This document shows positions 36,586 through 44,371 of a stretch of 64,000 nt of DNA, one piece after another. The position numbers and the translations under genes are program-made. The stretch is from CAXXOK01 sp963675925 (GTDB taxonomy: Bacteria; Bacillota; Clostridia; Christensenellales; Aristaeellaceae), in contig CAXXIB010000006.1 of NCBI GenBank assembly GCA_963675925.2, positions 1 to 64,000 of the forward strand, in the 5' to 3' direction. Position 1 is the stretch's first letter. Every line of letters starts with the position of its first letter. The notes under the pieces were generated by a model. It worked only from the letters and a program-made list of their open reading frames with translations. It made no database searches and was not told the origin of the DNA.

Positions 36586-36747
36586 TTGGCAAGTATCGCC
36601 CGTAACAGAGTTGTGTTGGCTTGCACCGAGTGTAAGCAGAGAAACTACAATACACTCAAAAACAAGAAGAACACGCCCGATCGCATTGAGCTAAATAAGT
36701 ACTGTCGTTTCTGCAAAAAGCATACCGCTCACCGCGAAACGAAGTAA
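36586..36747 (+). CDS. rpmG: 50S ribosomal protein L33
   Basis: A 53-residue large-subunit protein. It starts at TTG 36586, 8 nt after GGAGGT. Two Cys pairs, CTEC (13-16) and CRFC (40-43), form a zinc ribbon, so this is the zinc-containing form. The sequence around NTPDRIELNKYCRFC is diagnostic. secE starts 18 nt after its stop, the classic rpmG-secE-nusG order. Confidence 0.95.
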   Translation: MASIARNRVVLACTECKQRNYNTLKNKKNTPDRIELNKYCRFCKKHTAHRETK

Positions 36748-36765
36748 CGGATAGGAGCAAATTCG

Positions 36766-37035
36766 ATGGCAAACACGAAGAAACAGCCGGCCAAAAAGCA
36801 AAGCTCCAACGCTTTGGTGAAAACCGGTTCCGCATTCAAAAGATTCTTTTTGAAGATCGGAAACGCGTTTAAAAACACCTGGCGTGAGCTGCGCAAAGTC
36901 ACGTGGCCGACCAGGGAAAAGCTGGTTAACTTTTCCATCATCGTCATTCTGATGATCATCTTCCTAATGGTGGTTATCGGCTTGCTGGATACGGGCGCTA
37001 CGTCCATCATTCAGCTGATGATGCCCAAAGCATAA
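36766..37035 (+). CDS. secE: Preprotein translocase subunit SecE
   Basis: A small membrane subunit of the Sec channel. It is 89 residues with a basic N-terminal extension. The conserved NTWRELRKVTWPTREKL amphipathic segment is followed by a single C-terminal membrane helix (about residues 62-82). It lies between rpmG and nusG. Confidence 0.96.
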   Translation: MANTKKQPAKKQSSNALVKTGSAFKRFFLKIGNAFKNTWRELRKVTWPTREKLVNFSIIVILMIIFLMVVIGLLDTGATSIIQLMMPKA

Positions 37036-37046
37036 GGAGTATGGCA

Positions 37047-37580
37047 ATGGCCGAGAAAACAAACGAGCCCTGCTGGTATGTTGTGCACACTTATTCAGGT
37101 TATGAGAATAAGGTGAAAGACAACATCGAAAAATCTGTGGAGAACAACGGCATGCAGGATTTGATCCTGGACGTTCGCGTTCCCGTGGAAGATGTTGTCG
37201 AGATCAAAAACAACCGCCGCGTAAAAACCCAGCGTAAGGTGTACCCCGGTTATGTGCTGGTGCACATGATTGAAACCAGCGAAAGCTGGTATCTGGTGCG
37301 CAATACACGCGGCGTGACCGGCTTTGTGGGCCCGGAAAGCAAACCCGTTCCGCTGACCGATGCAGAAGTCAACATGATGCTGTCAACCCAGGAACACAGC
37401 GTGGAGTTCGGCATCGCCATCGGAGAAGAGGTACGCATTCTGTCCGGCCCGCTGGAAAACTTCACCGGCTTTGTAGAGGACGTCGATACCGTGCGGCAGA
37501 AGCTGACCGTAAAGGTAAAGATGTTCCTTGGGCGCGAAATGCCCGTGGAAGTCGGCCTGGAGGAAGTTACCAAGGTTTGA
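37047..37580 (+). CDS. nusG: Transcription termination/antitermination protein NusG
   Basis: An RNA-polymerase-bound factor linking transcription to translation or Rho. ATG 37047 (MAEKTNEPCWYVVHTYSGYE) is 7 nt after AAGGAG; the ATG at 37041 is only 1 nt after that site. It has 177 residues, with an N-terminal NGN domain (WYVVHTYSGYE, YPGYVLVHM) and a C-terminal KOW domain with GPLENFTGFVEDVD. Confidence 0.96.
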   Translation: MAEKTNEPCWYVVHTYSGYENKVKDNIEKSVENNGMQDLILDVRVPVEDVVEIKNNRRVKTQRKVYPGYVLVHMIETSESWYLVRNTRGVTGFVGPESKPVPLTDAEVNMMLSTQEHSVEFGIAIGEEVRILSGPLENFTGFVEDVDTVRQKLTVKVKMFLGREMPVEVGLEEVTKV

Positions 37581-37701
37581 TCCGCGTCTGCGGCAATCAA
37601 CCATGCGCATTCTATGCGCGCTGCGCCTTTCCGTTGTGGAAAGGTCGTGGGAGGAGCATACACTGTTCCGCATGACCACAATTCTGAGGAGGCTATAACC
37701 C
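37581..37701 (+). promoter_or_regulatory. rplK-rplA leader with hairpin
   Basis: A 121-nt gap before rplK. CCTTTCC (37626-37632) pairs with GGAAAGG (37638-37644). L1 usually represses the rplK-rplA mRNA by binding its leader, so this is a candidate L1 target. No exact L1 consensus was matched. Confidence 0.4.
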
Positions 37702-38127
37702 ATGGCAAAGAAGATCCAATCCATCATCAAGCTGCAGGTACCCGCCGCCAAGGCTACGCCTGCCCCGCCGATTGGCCCCGCGCTGGGTCAGCACGGCGTG
37801 AATATCCCCGGCTTCTGTAAAGATTTCAATGAACGCACGGCCAAGGATGCCGGCCTGATCATCCCCGTGGTGATCACCGTGTACGCCGACCGTACGTTTA
37901 CCTTCATCACCAAAACACCGCCGGTTCCGGTTCTGATTAAAAAAGAACTCGGCCTGGATAGTGCAAGCGGTGTGCCCAACCGCGACAAGGTTGGCCAGCT
38001 CACCAAAGAGCAGGTAAGCAAAATCGCCGAGATCAAACGTCCCGACGTGAATGCAACGGACCTTGCAAGCATCGAGAGCATGGTCAAAGGCACCGCGCGC
38101 TCCATGGGCATCACGGTTGAGGAGTAA
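37702..38127 (+). CDS. rplK: 50S ribosomal protein L11
   Basis: It forms the GTPase-associated centre with 23S rRNA. It is 141 residues. IKLQVPAAKATPAPPIGPALG is the thiopeptide-site N-terminal domain and the C-terminal rRNA-binding domain ends KGTARSMGITVEE. ATG 37702 follows GAGGAGGCTATAACCC. Confidence 0.97.
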   Translation: MAKKIQSIIKLQVPAAKATPAPPIGPALGQHGVNIPGFCKDFNERTAKDAGLIIPVVITVYADRTFTFITKTPPVPVLIKKELGLDSASGVPNRDKVGQLTKEQVSKIAEIKRPDVNATDLASIESMVKGTARSMGITVEE

Positions 38128-38185
38128 CATCGTTAGATATGTGGGAGGACATTGTGCCGTTATTACCACAAGGAGGATTTGAAAC

Positions 38186-38875
38186 ATGAAACACGGAAAA
38201 AAATATGCAGATAGCGTAAAACTCATCGAGCCGCAAAAGGCGTATGATCCTGAAGAAGCCTGCGAGCTCGTTATCCAAACCAGCAAAGCCAAGTTTGATG
38301 AAACCATCGAACTGTCTGCTCGCCTGAACGTTGACCCCCGCCATGCCGACCAGCAGGTGCGCGGCGCAATCGTGCTGCCCCATGGTACCGGTAAAGTGGT
38401 TCGCGTGTTGGTTATCACCAAAGGCGACAAGGTGAAGGAAGCCGAAGAAGCCGGCGCTGATTTCATCGGCGCGGAAGAAATGATCCAGAAAATTCAGACC
38501 GAAAACTGGTTTGATTTTGATGTGATGGTTGCCACCCCGGACATGATGGGCGTCATCGGCCGCATCGGCCGCATCCTGGGCCCCAAAGGCCTGATGCCTA
38601 ACCCCAAGTCCGGCACTGTGACCATGGATATCACCAAAGCAGTCTCCGATATCAAAGCCGGTAAGGTTGAATACCGCGTAGACAAGACCGCCATCATCCA
38701 CTGCCCGATCGGCAAAGCGTCGTTTGGCAAAGATAAGCTGAATGAGAACCTGCAGGTGCTCATGGAAGCCATCGTAAAGGCCAAGCCTCCTGTTGCCAAA
38801 GGCACCTACCTCCGCTCGGTGTACCTGAGTGCGACAATGGGCCCGGCTGTGAAGGTCAACTCGCTGAAATTCTAA
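38186..38875 (+). CDS. rplA: 50S ribosomal protein L1
   Basis: A stalk protein that binds 23S rRNA and usually represses its own operon. It is 229 residues with VVATPDMMGVIGRIGRILGP and GLMPNPKSGTVT. ATG 38186 follows AAGGAGGATTTGAAAC. The operon ends at the terminator just downstream; rplJ and rplL, which normally come next, are absent. Confidence 0.97.
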   Translation: MKHGKKYADSVKLIEPQKAYDPEEACELVIQTSKAKFDETIELSARLNVDPRHADQQVRGAIVLPHGTGKVVRVLVITKGDKVKEAEEAGADFIGAEEMIQKIQTENWFDFDVMVATPDMMGVIGRIGRILGPKGLMPNPKSGTVTMDITKAVSDIKAGKVEYRVDKTAIIHCPIGKASFGKDKLNENLQVLMEAIVKAKPPVAKGTYLRSVYLSATMGPAVKVNSLKF

Positions 38876-38890
38876 TCTGATTTCGTAACA

Positions 38891-38917
38891 AACCCGGCGC
38901 AAATGCGCCGGGTTTTT
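38891..38917. terminator. Bidirectional terminator after rplA
   Basis: AACCCGGCGC (38891-38900) pairs perfectly with GCGCCGGGTT (38905-38914) around AAAT, followed by TTT. The mirror side also ends in T on the minus strand, so it serves the convergent TraB-family gene too. Confidence 0.9.
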
Positions 38918-38967
38918 AATTTTCCTATTGTCAGGATCACTGGTGAAAATCCGCTGGTGCTTACGCC

Positions 38968-39906
38968 TTACTGCTCAATCCGTTCGACAGTGTAGCCTTG
39001 CTGCTCCAATAAGTCAGGTATGCTGCTGCCTGGGGCAATCAGATGCAGTAAACCGACGGTCACAAAGTAGCGGCCGCCATCGGCAAGCATTTCGTCCAGC
39101 TGTTCGGCCATGCGCAGATTGCGCTGTACAAGCAGTTTGTCGTCATACTCCTCGATCAGCTGCGGGTCGGCCGTTCCGGCGGATAGTGAATAGCTGTTCC
39201 AAAAACTTTGAGCATCGCCTTTTTGCCAATAAAGGGGCCAGTCTTTCATATCGGAGGGCTGCGTGGTTTGCTCTTCTTTCAGAATCCAGGAAAGTTCATC
39301 GTCAATCAGATAGTCAATGAGCCCCGGGGAGAAGCTTTCCATCATATCGGGATAGTCGGTCACTGATTCCAGATAGCGCAGCTGTTTATTGTGTTTCTTT
39401 GCATACGCTTCCACCGTGTTGTCCACACCCAGCGATAGGCCTTTCTCCATATTGTTGATTCCCATTTCATCTGCGGTGGCATAGACGGCCAGTACGCTGA
39501 TGACAACCCATGGCTGCTGCAGATTGATAAAGTCGGACCGGATACCCAGGGTCTGGTAAGCGTCTTGCACCCGATCCATGCGCGTATCACCGAGAATATC
39601 GCGCAATGATGTGCCAGTGGGCAGGAACATGCGTGCTTGCAGTTCTAGCGTGCTTTCGTCGGAGGAATCGGACTCGAAAACAAAGATATCGGAGTCTTCC
39701 ATTGCCTGGGTTATATGATCGCCAAACGGGTACATGGCATCCGTACCGATATGGAGGGAACCCAGTAGATAGGCAGTCCCGCTAGGGCCGCTTACACGAT
39801 ACAATATGCCGTTACTGGCTACAGCAGTCTGGGTGAGTAGCACTGTGGTCACGACCGCAACACAAAGCACGAGGGCGACGGCGGCTATCAGAAGTCGTTT
39901 CTTCAT
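38968..39906 (-). CDS. TraB/GumN family protein
   Basis: A probable extracytoplasmic metalloprotease-like protein of the TraB/TIKI superfamily. It has an N-terminal signal anchor (residues 1-30). The family motifs are GSLHIGTD near the start and VGLLHLIAPGS near the end, with an arginine segment VQRNLRMAEQL between. It is 312 residues. Its ATG overlaps the stop of the upstream zinc peptidase gene, so the two are co-translated and may act together at the membrane. Substrate unknown. Confidence 0.85.
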   Translation of the reverse strand: MKKRLLIAAVALVLCVAVVTTVLLTQTAVASNGILYRVSGPSGTAYLLGSLHIGTDAMYPFGDHITQAMEDSDIFVFESDSSDESTLELQARMFLPTGTSLRDILGDTRMDRVQDAYQTLGIRSDFINLQQPWVVISVLAVYATADEMGINNMEKGLSLGVDNTVEAYAKKHNKQLRYLESVTDYPDMMESFSPGLIDYLIDDELSWILKEEQTTQPSDMKDWPLYWQKGDAQSFWNSYSLSAGTADPQLIEEYDDKLLVQRNLRMAEQLDEMLADGGRYFVTVGLLHLIAPGSSIPDLLEQQGYTVERIEQ

Positions 39907-40583
39907 CGTCTTCTCCCCGCAATCAGCAATAGACGAAGCAGTTGCAAAAGACTGGACACCGCAGAGGCGACATAGGTCATCGCTGCGGCAGACAGCACGG
40001 CACGTACGCCGCGAAGCTCCTCACCGGTCATATACCCACCGCTTTCAAGCGCAGCCAGGGCGCGTTTGGAGGCGTTGAATTCCACCGGAAGGGTAATCAG
40101 CGAAAATGCAAAGGTCGCCGCAAAGCAGATGATACCGGCATAGAGCAACGGTTCCCAGCTGGCCAGCAAACCGATCAGGAAAATGGGGAAGTAGGCGATG
40201 GAACCGAACTTGACGACCGGTACGATAGCACTGCGGATAAGCAGTGGCTTATAAGCGTCAGATTGCTGCAAGGCATGGCCGCATTCGTGTGCTGCAATGC
40301 CTACGGCAGCGATGGAAGCAGAGCCATATACGCCCTCAGACAGCCGCAGCGTATTGGAACGCGGGTCAAAGTGATCGGTCAGTTTGCCCTGCACCGGCTC
40401 AACGGAAACCGGAATCTGGGCTGCTCTGCCAAGCATATCGCGGCAAACGGCATCAGCGGTAACACCTTGACGGGTTGCAACTTTGGCGTATTTGGTATAC
40501 GCGCTTTTTACCCGGTACTGCGCCCAAAGCCCAAGCAACAGGCCGGGAATAATAAGGATAAAGGTCCAATCGTAAAAAATCAT
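39903..40583 (-). CDS. Membrane zinc metallopeptidase, YugP family
   Basis: A neutral zinc peptidase with several membrane helices. HECGHALQQ is the HExxH zinc motif (about residues 118-126), preceded by AAVGIAAHE, and hydrophobic segments lie at the N terminus and after the motif. It is 226 residues. ATG 40583 follows GGAGGTACAAC. It is paired with the TraB-family gene. Confidence 0.9.
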   Translation of the reverse strand: MIFYDWTFILIIPGLLLGLWAQYRVKSAYTKYAKVATRQGVTADAVCRDMLGRAAQIPVSVEPVQGKLTDHFDPRSNTLRLSEGVYGSASIAAVGIAAHECGHALQQSDAYKPLLIRSAIVPVVKFGSIAYFPIFLIGLLASWEPLLYAGIICFAATFAFSLITLPVEFNASKRALAALESGGYMTGEELRGVRAVLSAAAMTYVASAVSSLLQLLRLLLIAGRRR

Positions 40584-40635
40584 GTTGTACCTCCGGGGGT
40601 TTCAGGATGCGCCTGATAGTAGGGTTCCAAATACT

Positions 40636-40663
40636 AGAATACTCCTTTTTGGGGGAATATCAA
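40636..40663 (-). promoter_or_regulatory. Promoter of the yugP-like/traB-like pair
   Basis: On the minus strand TTGATA (plus 40658-40663) and TATTCT (plus 40636-40641) are 16 nt apart, about 50 nt before the peptidase ATG. Confidence 0.5.
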
Positions 40664-40796
40664 GGGTTTATGGCCGTAATGTCGCTTTGAATGCCACTGC
40701 GCTGCGCTAGCAACGGCGACTGACCTGCCTATGGGAGTGTAGCCTGTTGTTCCGATCGCTTGCGTGGTTTTTTACAGCCGCTACATAGCAGTGGTT

Positions 40797-40829
40797 GCAA
40801 AACCCCGCCAGCGAAAGTGCAGGCGGGGT
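40797..40829 (-). terminator. Terminator of the Na+-pump decarboxylase operon
   Basis: On the minus strand ACCCCGCC pairs with GGCGGGGT around 12 nt and is followed by TTTTG. The rest of the gap (40664-40796) holds only a distant inverted repeat CCACTGC/GCAGTGG (40694-40700, 40788-40794). Confidence 0.75.
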
Positions 40830-40847
40830 ATGAAACCAAAGTAGTCT

Positions 40848-42248
40848 TTATACAGGCATAACCTGAATGTCTCTGTCGAGCATGGTCGAATCGACCTGCA
40901 GCTGTTTGGCCTGCCGGTATTTGAAATACTTGATGGCGACCTGCGGGAACAGTGCATAGCTGAGTACATCCTCTTCCTGCTGGTAATACTCGCGAATTTC
41001 CTCGCGGTACTTGTCCAGTTCCGGGGGAATATCGTCGGCGGGGCGATGTGTAATCACCTTTTGGTCGCCGATGATCTTTTTACGGACTTCCTCGTTCACC
41101 GGTGCGGGAAGACGACCGTATTCGCCGCGCATCAGCCCCTGGCTTTCCTTGGGGTTCATCTTGTAGGCCTCGCCGGACAGCACGTTCATCACGGCTTGTG
41201 TGCCGACGATCTGGCTGGTAGGCGTGACCAGCGGGGGATAGCCGAAGTCCTTTCGGACGCGCGGGATCTCCTCCAGCACGGTGTAGTATTTATCCATTGC
41301 GTTGGCCTGCTTGAGCTGGTTGATGAGGTTGGAAAGCATGCCGCCGGGAACCTGATACAACAGTGTATTGGCATCGGTGGCAAGCACGCGGGCGGGATCG
41401 CGGAATCCGGCTTTGGTCAGGTCTTCGGCTACGCCGCGGAAATACCCGGCAAGGTCGATGAGCTTTTCCAGATCGATGCCGGTATCGTACTCCGTGCCTC
41501 TATAGGTGGCGACCTGCGCTTCGGTAGCTGGCTGCGCGGTGCCGTTACCCAGCGGGGAAAGCGCCGTGTCAATTACATCGGCGCCGGCTTCCACGGCCTT
41601 CATCAGCGTCATAGCGCCGGTGCCGGTGGTGTTATGCGTATGCATCACGATGGGAAGATCGGTGGCCGCTTTCAAGCGCTTAATCAGCGAATAGGCTTTG
41701 TAGGGGAGCAGCAGGTTGGCCATATCCTTGATGCAGATGATGTCCGCACCCATTTCTGCGATGCCCTCAGCCAGCTTAACGAAGTAATCCTCCGTGTGTA
41801 CGGGCGAGGTGGTGTAGCTCATGGCGACTTCCGCAATGCCCTTGTACTTTTTAGTGGCCTTGACGGCGGTTTCCATGTTGCGCAGGTCATTGAGTGCATC
41901 AAAGCAGCGGATGATATCAATGCCGTTTTCGATAGCCTTTTTAACAAAGTAATCGACCACGTCATCGGCATAGTGCTTATAGCCCAGAATATTCTGGCCG
42001 CGCAGCAGCATTTGCAGTTTGGTGTTAGGCATGCCTTTGCGCATAATGCGCAGGCGTTCCCAGGGATCTTCATTCAAAAAGCGCAGGCAGCTGTCAAACG
42101 TTGCGCCGCCCCAGCACTCCAGAGAGTAATAGCCAACTTTATCCAAGCGCTCAAACGCGGGTTTCATTTGTTCAATGGTCATGCGTGTCGCGGCCTGGCT
42201 TTGGTGCGCGTCGCGCAGAATCGTATCGGTGATTCCGAGTTTCGCCAT
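40848..42248 (-). CDS. Oxaloacetate/pyruvate carboxyltransferase subunit (OadA/PycB type, no biotin domain)
   Basis: It transfers the carboxyl group of oxaloacetate to biotin (or the reverse). ITDTILRDAHQSQAATRM is the DRE-TIM active-site start, IICIKDMANLLLPY holds the carbamylated-Lys region, and MHTHNTTGTG holds the metal-binding His pair. It is 466 residues, the carboxyltransferase domain plus the conserved helical extension, and it lacks a biotinyl domain, which is a separate protein in this operon. ATG 42248 follows AAAGGAGATATCAAC. Confidence 0.92.
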   Translation of the reverse strand: MAKLGITDTILRDAHQSQAATRMTIEQMKPAFERLDKVGYYSLECWGGATFDSCLRFLNEDPWERLRIMRKGMPNTKLQMLLRGQNILGYKHYADDVVDYFVKKAIENGIDIIRCFDALNDLRNMETAVKATKKYKGIAEVAMSYTTSPVHTEDYFVKLAEGIAEMGADIICIKDMANLLLPYKAYSLIKRLKAATDLPIVMHTHNTTGTGAMTLMKAVEAGADVIDTALSPLGNGTAQPATEAQVATYRGTEYDTGIDLEKLIDLAGYFRGVAEDLTKAGFRDPARVLATDANTLLYQVPGGMLSNLINQLKQANAMDKYYTVLEEIPRVRKDFGYPPLVTPTSQIVGTQAVMNVLSGEAYKMNPKESQGLMRGEYGRLPAPVNEEVRKKIIGDQKVITHRPADDIPPELDKYREEIREYYQQEEDVLSYALFPQVAIKYFKYRQAKQLQVDSTMLDRDIQVMPV

Positions 42249-42267
42249 GTTGATATCTCCTTTCAGA

Positions 42268-43506
42268 TCAGGTGCCGAACATACTTAGCAGGATACCCGC
42301 CGCAATGGCGGAGCCGATGACGCCGGCCACATTGGGGCCCATAGCATGCATCAGCAGGAAATTCGTGGGATTGGCTTTGCGGCCTTCCGACTGGCTTACG
42401 CGCGCCGCCATGGGAACAGCGGAAACGCCGGCCGAACCGATCAGCGGGTTGATCTTGCCGCCGGACAGCTTGTTCATTAACTTGGCAAGCAGTACGCCGC
42501 CAGCTGTGCCGATGCCAAACGCCACGACGCCCAGCACGATAATTTTGATGGTCGTCCATTGCAGAAATGCTTCTGCGCTGGCCGTTGCGCCAACGGTGAC
42601 GCCCAGGAAAATAACAACAATGTTGTTCAACTCGTTCTGCGATGCTTTGTTCAGCCTGTCAACCACGCCGGACTCTCTAAAGAGGTTGCCCAGCATTAGC
42701 ATGCCGACCAGCGGCGCGGCCGAGGGAAGCAGCAAGGTGACAATAATCGTAACGGCGATCGGGAAGATAATCTTCTCGCGCTTGGAGACCGGGCGGAGCT
42801 GTTCCATAACGATGTTACGCTCTTTTGTGGTGGTCAACGCGCGCATAATCGGCGGCTGTATGACCGGAACAAGGGCCATATAGCTATAGGCTGCTACAGC
42901 AATCGGCCCCAGCAGATGCGGGGCAAGTTTGCCGGTGAGGTAGATGGCCGTGGGGCCGTCCGCACCGCCAATGATGCCGATGGAGGCACTTTCAGCGGGT
43001 GTAAAGCCAAGCAGGCTGGCGCCGATGAATGTAAAGAAGATACCCAGTTGCGCCGCTGCGCCCAGCAGCAGGCTTTTCGGGTTGGCCAGCAGCGGGCCGA
43101 AGTCGGTCATCGCACCAACGCCCAGGAAGATCAGCGGAGGGTAAATCCCCAGCTTTACACCCTGGTACAAGTAGTACAGTAGACCGCCGGTCTGCTTGAT
43201 ATATTGATAGGTGATCGTCCCGTCTTCCAAAATCACCTGTACGCCGTGTTTCCCGGCGTGCTCGGCGGTGGAAAAGTATTCGTACACGGGAAGTCCCATC
43301 AGGTCGTTTAGCGGTAGGTTGGCCAGCAACATACCAAACGCGATGGGGAGCAGCAAGAGCGGCTCGTATTTTTTAACTATAGCTAGAAAGATCAGCACGC
43401 AGGAGATCAGGATCATGACCAGATTCAGCGGCGTATCAAACAGCGTCATTATGCCGGAGGATTGCAACAGCTTATCCAGACTGCTGCCGATATTCAAAGT
43501 CTCCAT
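42268..43506 (-). CDS. oadB: Na+-translocating decarboxylase beta subunit
   Basis: An integral membrane protein that decarboxylates carboxybiotin and pumps Na+ outward. It has roughly nine to eleven helices, with the catalytic Asp in GGADGPTAIYLTGKLAP and the SVTVGAT-like VTVGATASAEAFL segment. It is 412 residues. The start at ATG 43506 has a distant AAGGGG (13 nt), so the first residues are less certain. It is shared by both carboxyltransferases of the operon. Confidence 0.93.
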   Translation of the reverse strand: METLNIGSSLDKLLQSSGIMTLFDTPLNLVMILISCVLIFLAIVKKYEPLLLLPIAFGMLLANLPLNDLMGLPVYEYFSTAEHAGKHGVQVILEDGTITYQYIKQTGGLLYYLYQGVKLGIYPPLIFLGVGAMTDFGPLLANPKSLLLGAAAQLGIFFTFIGASLLGFTPAESASIGIIGGADGPTAIYLTGKLAPHLLGPIAVAAYSYMALVPVIQPPIMRALTTTKERNIVMEQLRPVSKREKIIFPIAVTIIVTLLLPSAAPLVGMLMLGNLFRESGVVDRLNKASQNELNNIVVIFLGVTVGATASAEAFLQWTTIKIIVLGVVAFGIGTAGGVLLAKLMNKLSGGKINPLIGSAGVSAVPMAARVSQSEGRKANPTNFLLMHAMGPNVAGVIGSAIAAGILLSMFGT

Positions 43507-43552
43507 GGACGTCCGTCAACCCCTTTTCAGTGTAGTCGCTTTGCGGGTCGGA

Positions 43553-43960
43553 TCAGCCGATCACAACCAGCACATCGCCGCTGGAAACGGATGCGCCTTT
43601 GGCAACGGCGATTTGTTTCACAGCGCCATCGGCGGGGGAGACAATCTCGTTTTCCATTTTCATGGCTTCCAGAATAACCAGCACATCGCCTTTTTTCACG
43701 GTGCTGCCTTCTGTGCATTTCACATCCAGAATGGTGCCGGGCATCGGTGCGGATACTTTGGTACCACTGGCAACAGGAGCGGCGGGTTTGGCAGCGGGCG
43801 CAGGCGCAGCAGGAGCGGCGGCCGGAGCAGGCGCTACGGGAGCGGGTGCGGCAGCTACGGGTGCGGGGGCAGGGGCGGCCGTCACAGGCGCGCCGGGCGC
43901 AGTTTCTTCCACGGAAACCTGATAAGAAACACCGTTTACAGTAATATTGAATTGACGCAT
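43553..43960 (-). CDS. Biotin carboxyl carrier subunit of the decarboxylase
   Basis: It carries carboxybiotin from the carboxyltransferase to the beta subunit. Residues 1-25 are a short leader domain, residues 26-62 a mobile Ala/Pro-rich linker, and residues 65-135 the biotinyl domain with the biotin lysine in LEAMKMENE. ATG 43960 (MRQFNITVNG) follows GGAGG by 9 nt; the longer frame to 44263 is only a shadow of the gamma-subunit gene. It is 135 residues. Confidence 0.93.
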   Translation of the reverse strand: MRQFNITVNGVSYQVSVEETAPGAPVTAAPAPAPVAAAPAPVAPAPAAAPAAPAPAAKPAAPVASGTKVSAPMPGTILDVKCTEGSTVKKGDVLVILEAMKMENEIVSPADGAVKQIAVAKGASVSSGDVLVVIG

Positions 43961-43997
43961 AGAGGTCAACCTCCTTAATGTAATGAAGGGATATACC

Positions 43998-44354
43998 CTA
44001 TAATCTGGAGTAAATCTGGTCGTCGCGCCCTGCGCGATTCCAGGCCGGAGCGGTATGAATGCGGCGGACCCTGCGTACGACAAAGCCCGAATCTTCCTGC
44101 CATACGGCAGAAATTGCAGCGGTAATAGCCGCGATGACTTCCGGCGAGATGCCGGAGGTGGTCTGCGCCTGTGCAGGCGGCGGGGTAGGAGCGGCGGCCA
44201 CGGGGGTCGTCTCCGTCTCCGCTTCCGGCGTCGCCTTTTTACGATCTTTGAAGAGAAGTTCAAGAATCTTCAGGCAAATGATGAGCAGCACCAGTCCCGA
44301 AAAAACCACCAATATACCGACGGCTGCAACAGAGAGGCCAAACGTTAAATTCAT
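43998..44354 (-). CDS. oadG: Na+-translocating decarboxylase gamma subunit
   Basis: A small assembly subunit with one N-terminal membrane helix (about residues 5-32), a Pro/Ala-rich linker and a C-terminal part with ISPEVIAAITAAISAVW. It is 118 residues. It joins the carboxyltransferase to the membrane beta subunit. It lies 17 nt after the alpha-type gene and 37 nt before the biotin carrier gene. Confidence 0.88.
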   Translation of the reverse strand: MNLTFGLSVAAVGILVVFSGLVLLIICLKILELLFKDRKKATPEAETETTPVAAAPTPPPAQAQTTSGISPEVIAAITAAISAVWQEDSGFVVRRVRRIHTAPAWNRAGRDDQIYSRL

Positions 44355-44371
44355 CGTATCTCCTCCTGTCC

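Noticed and set aside
41046..42320. 424-codon open frame antisense to the carboxyltransferase gene
   Set aside because: Shadow of the real gene on the other strand, with low-complexity, composition-driven sequence.
43961..44263. N-terminal extension of the biotin carrier ORF
   Set aside because: It lies inside the gamma-subunit gene in another frame, and the carrier has a proper ATG with GGAGG at 43960.
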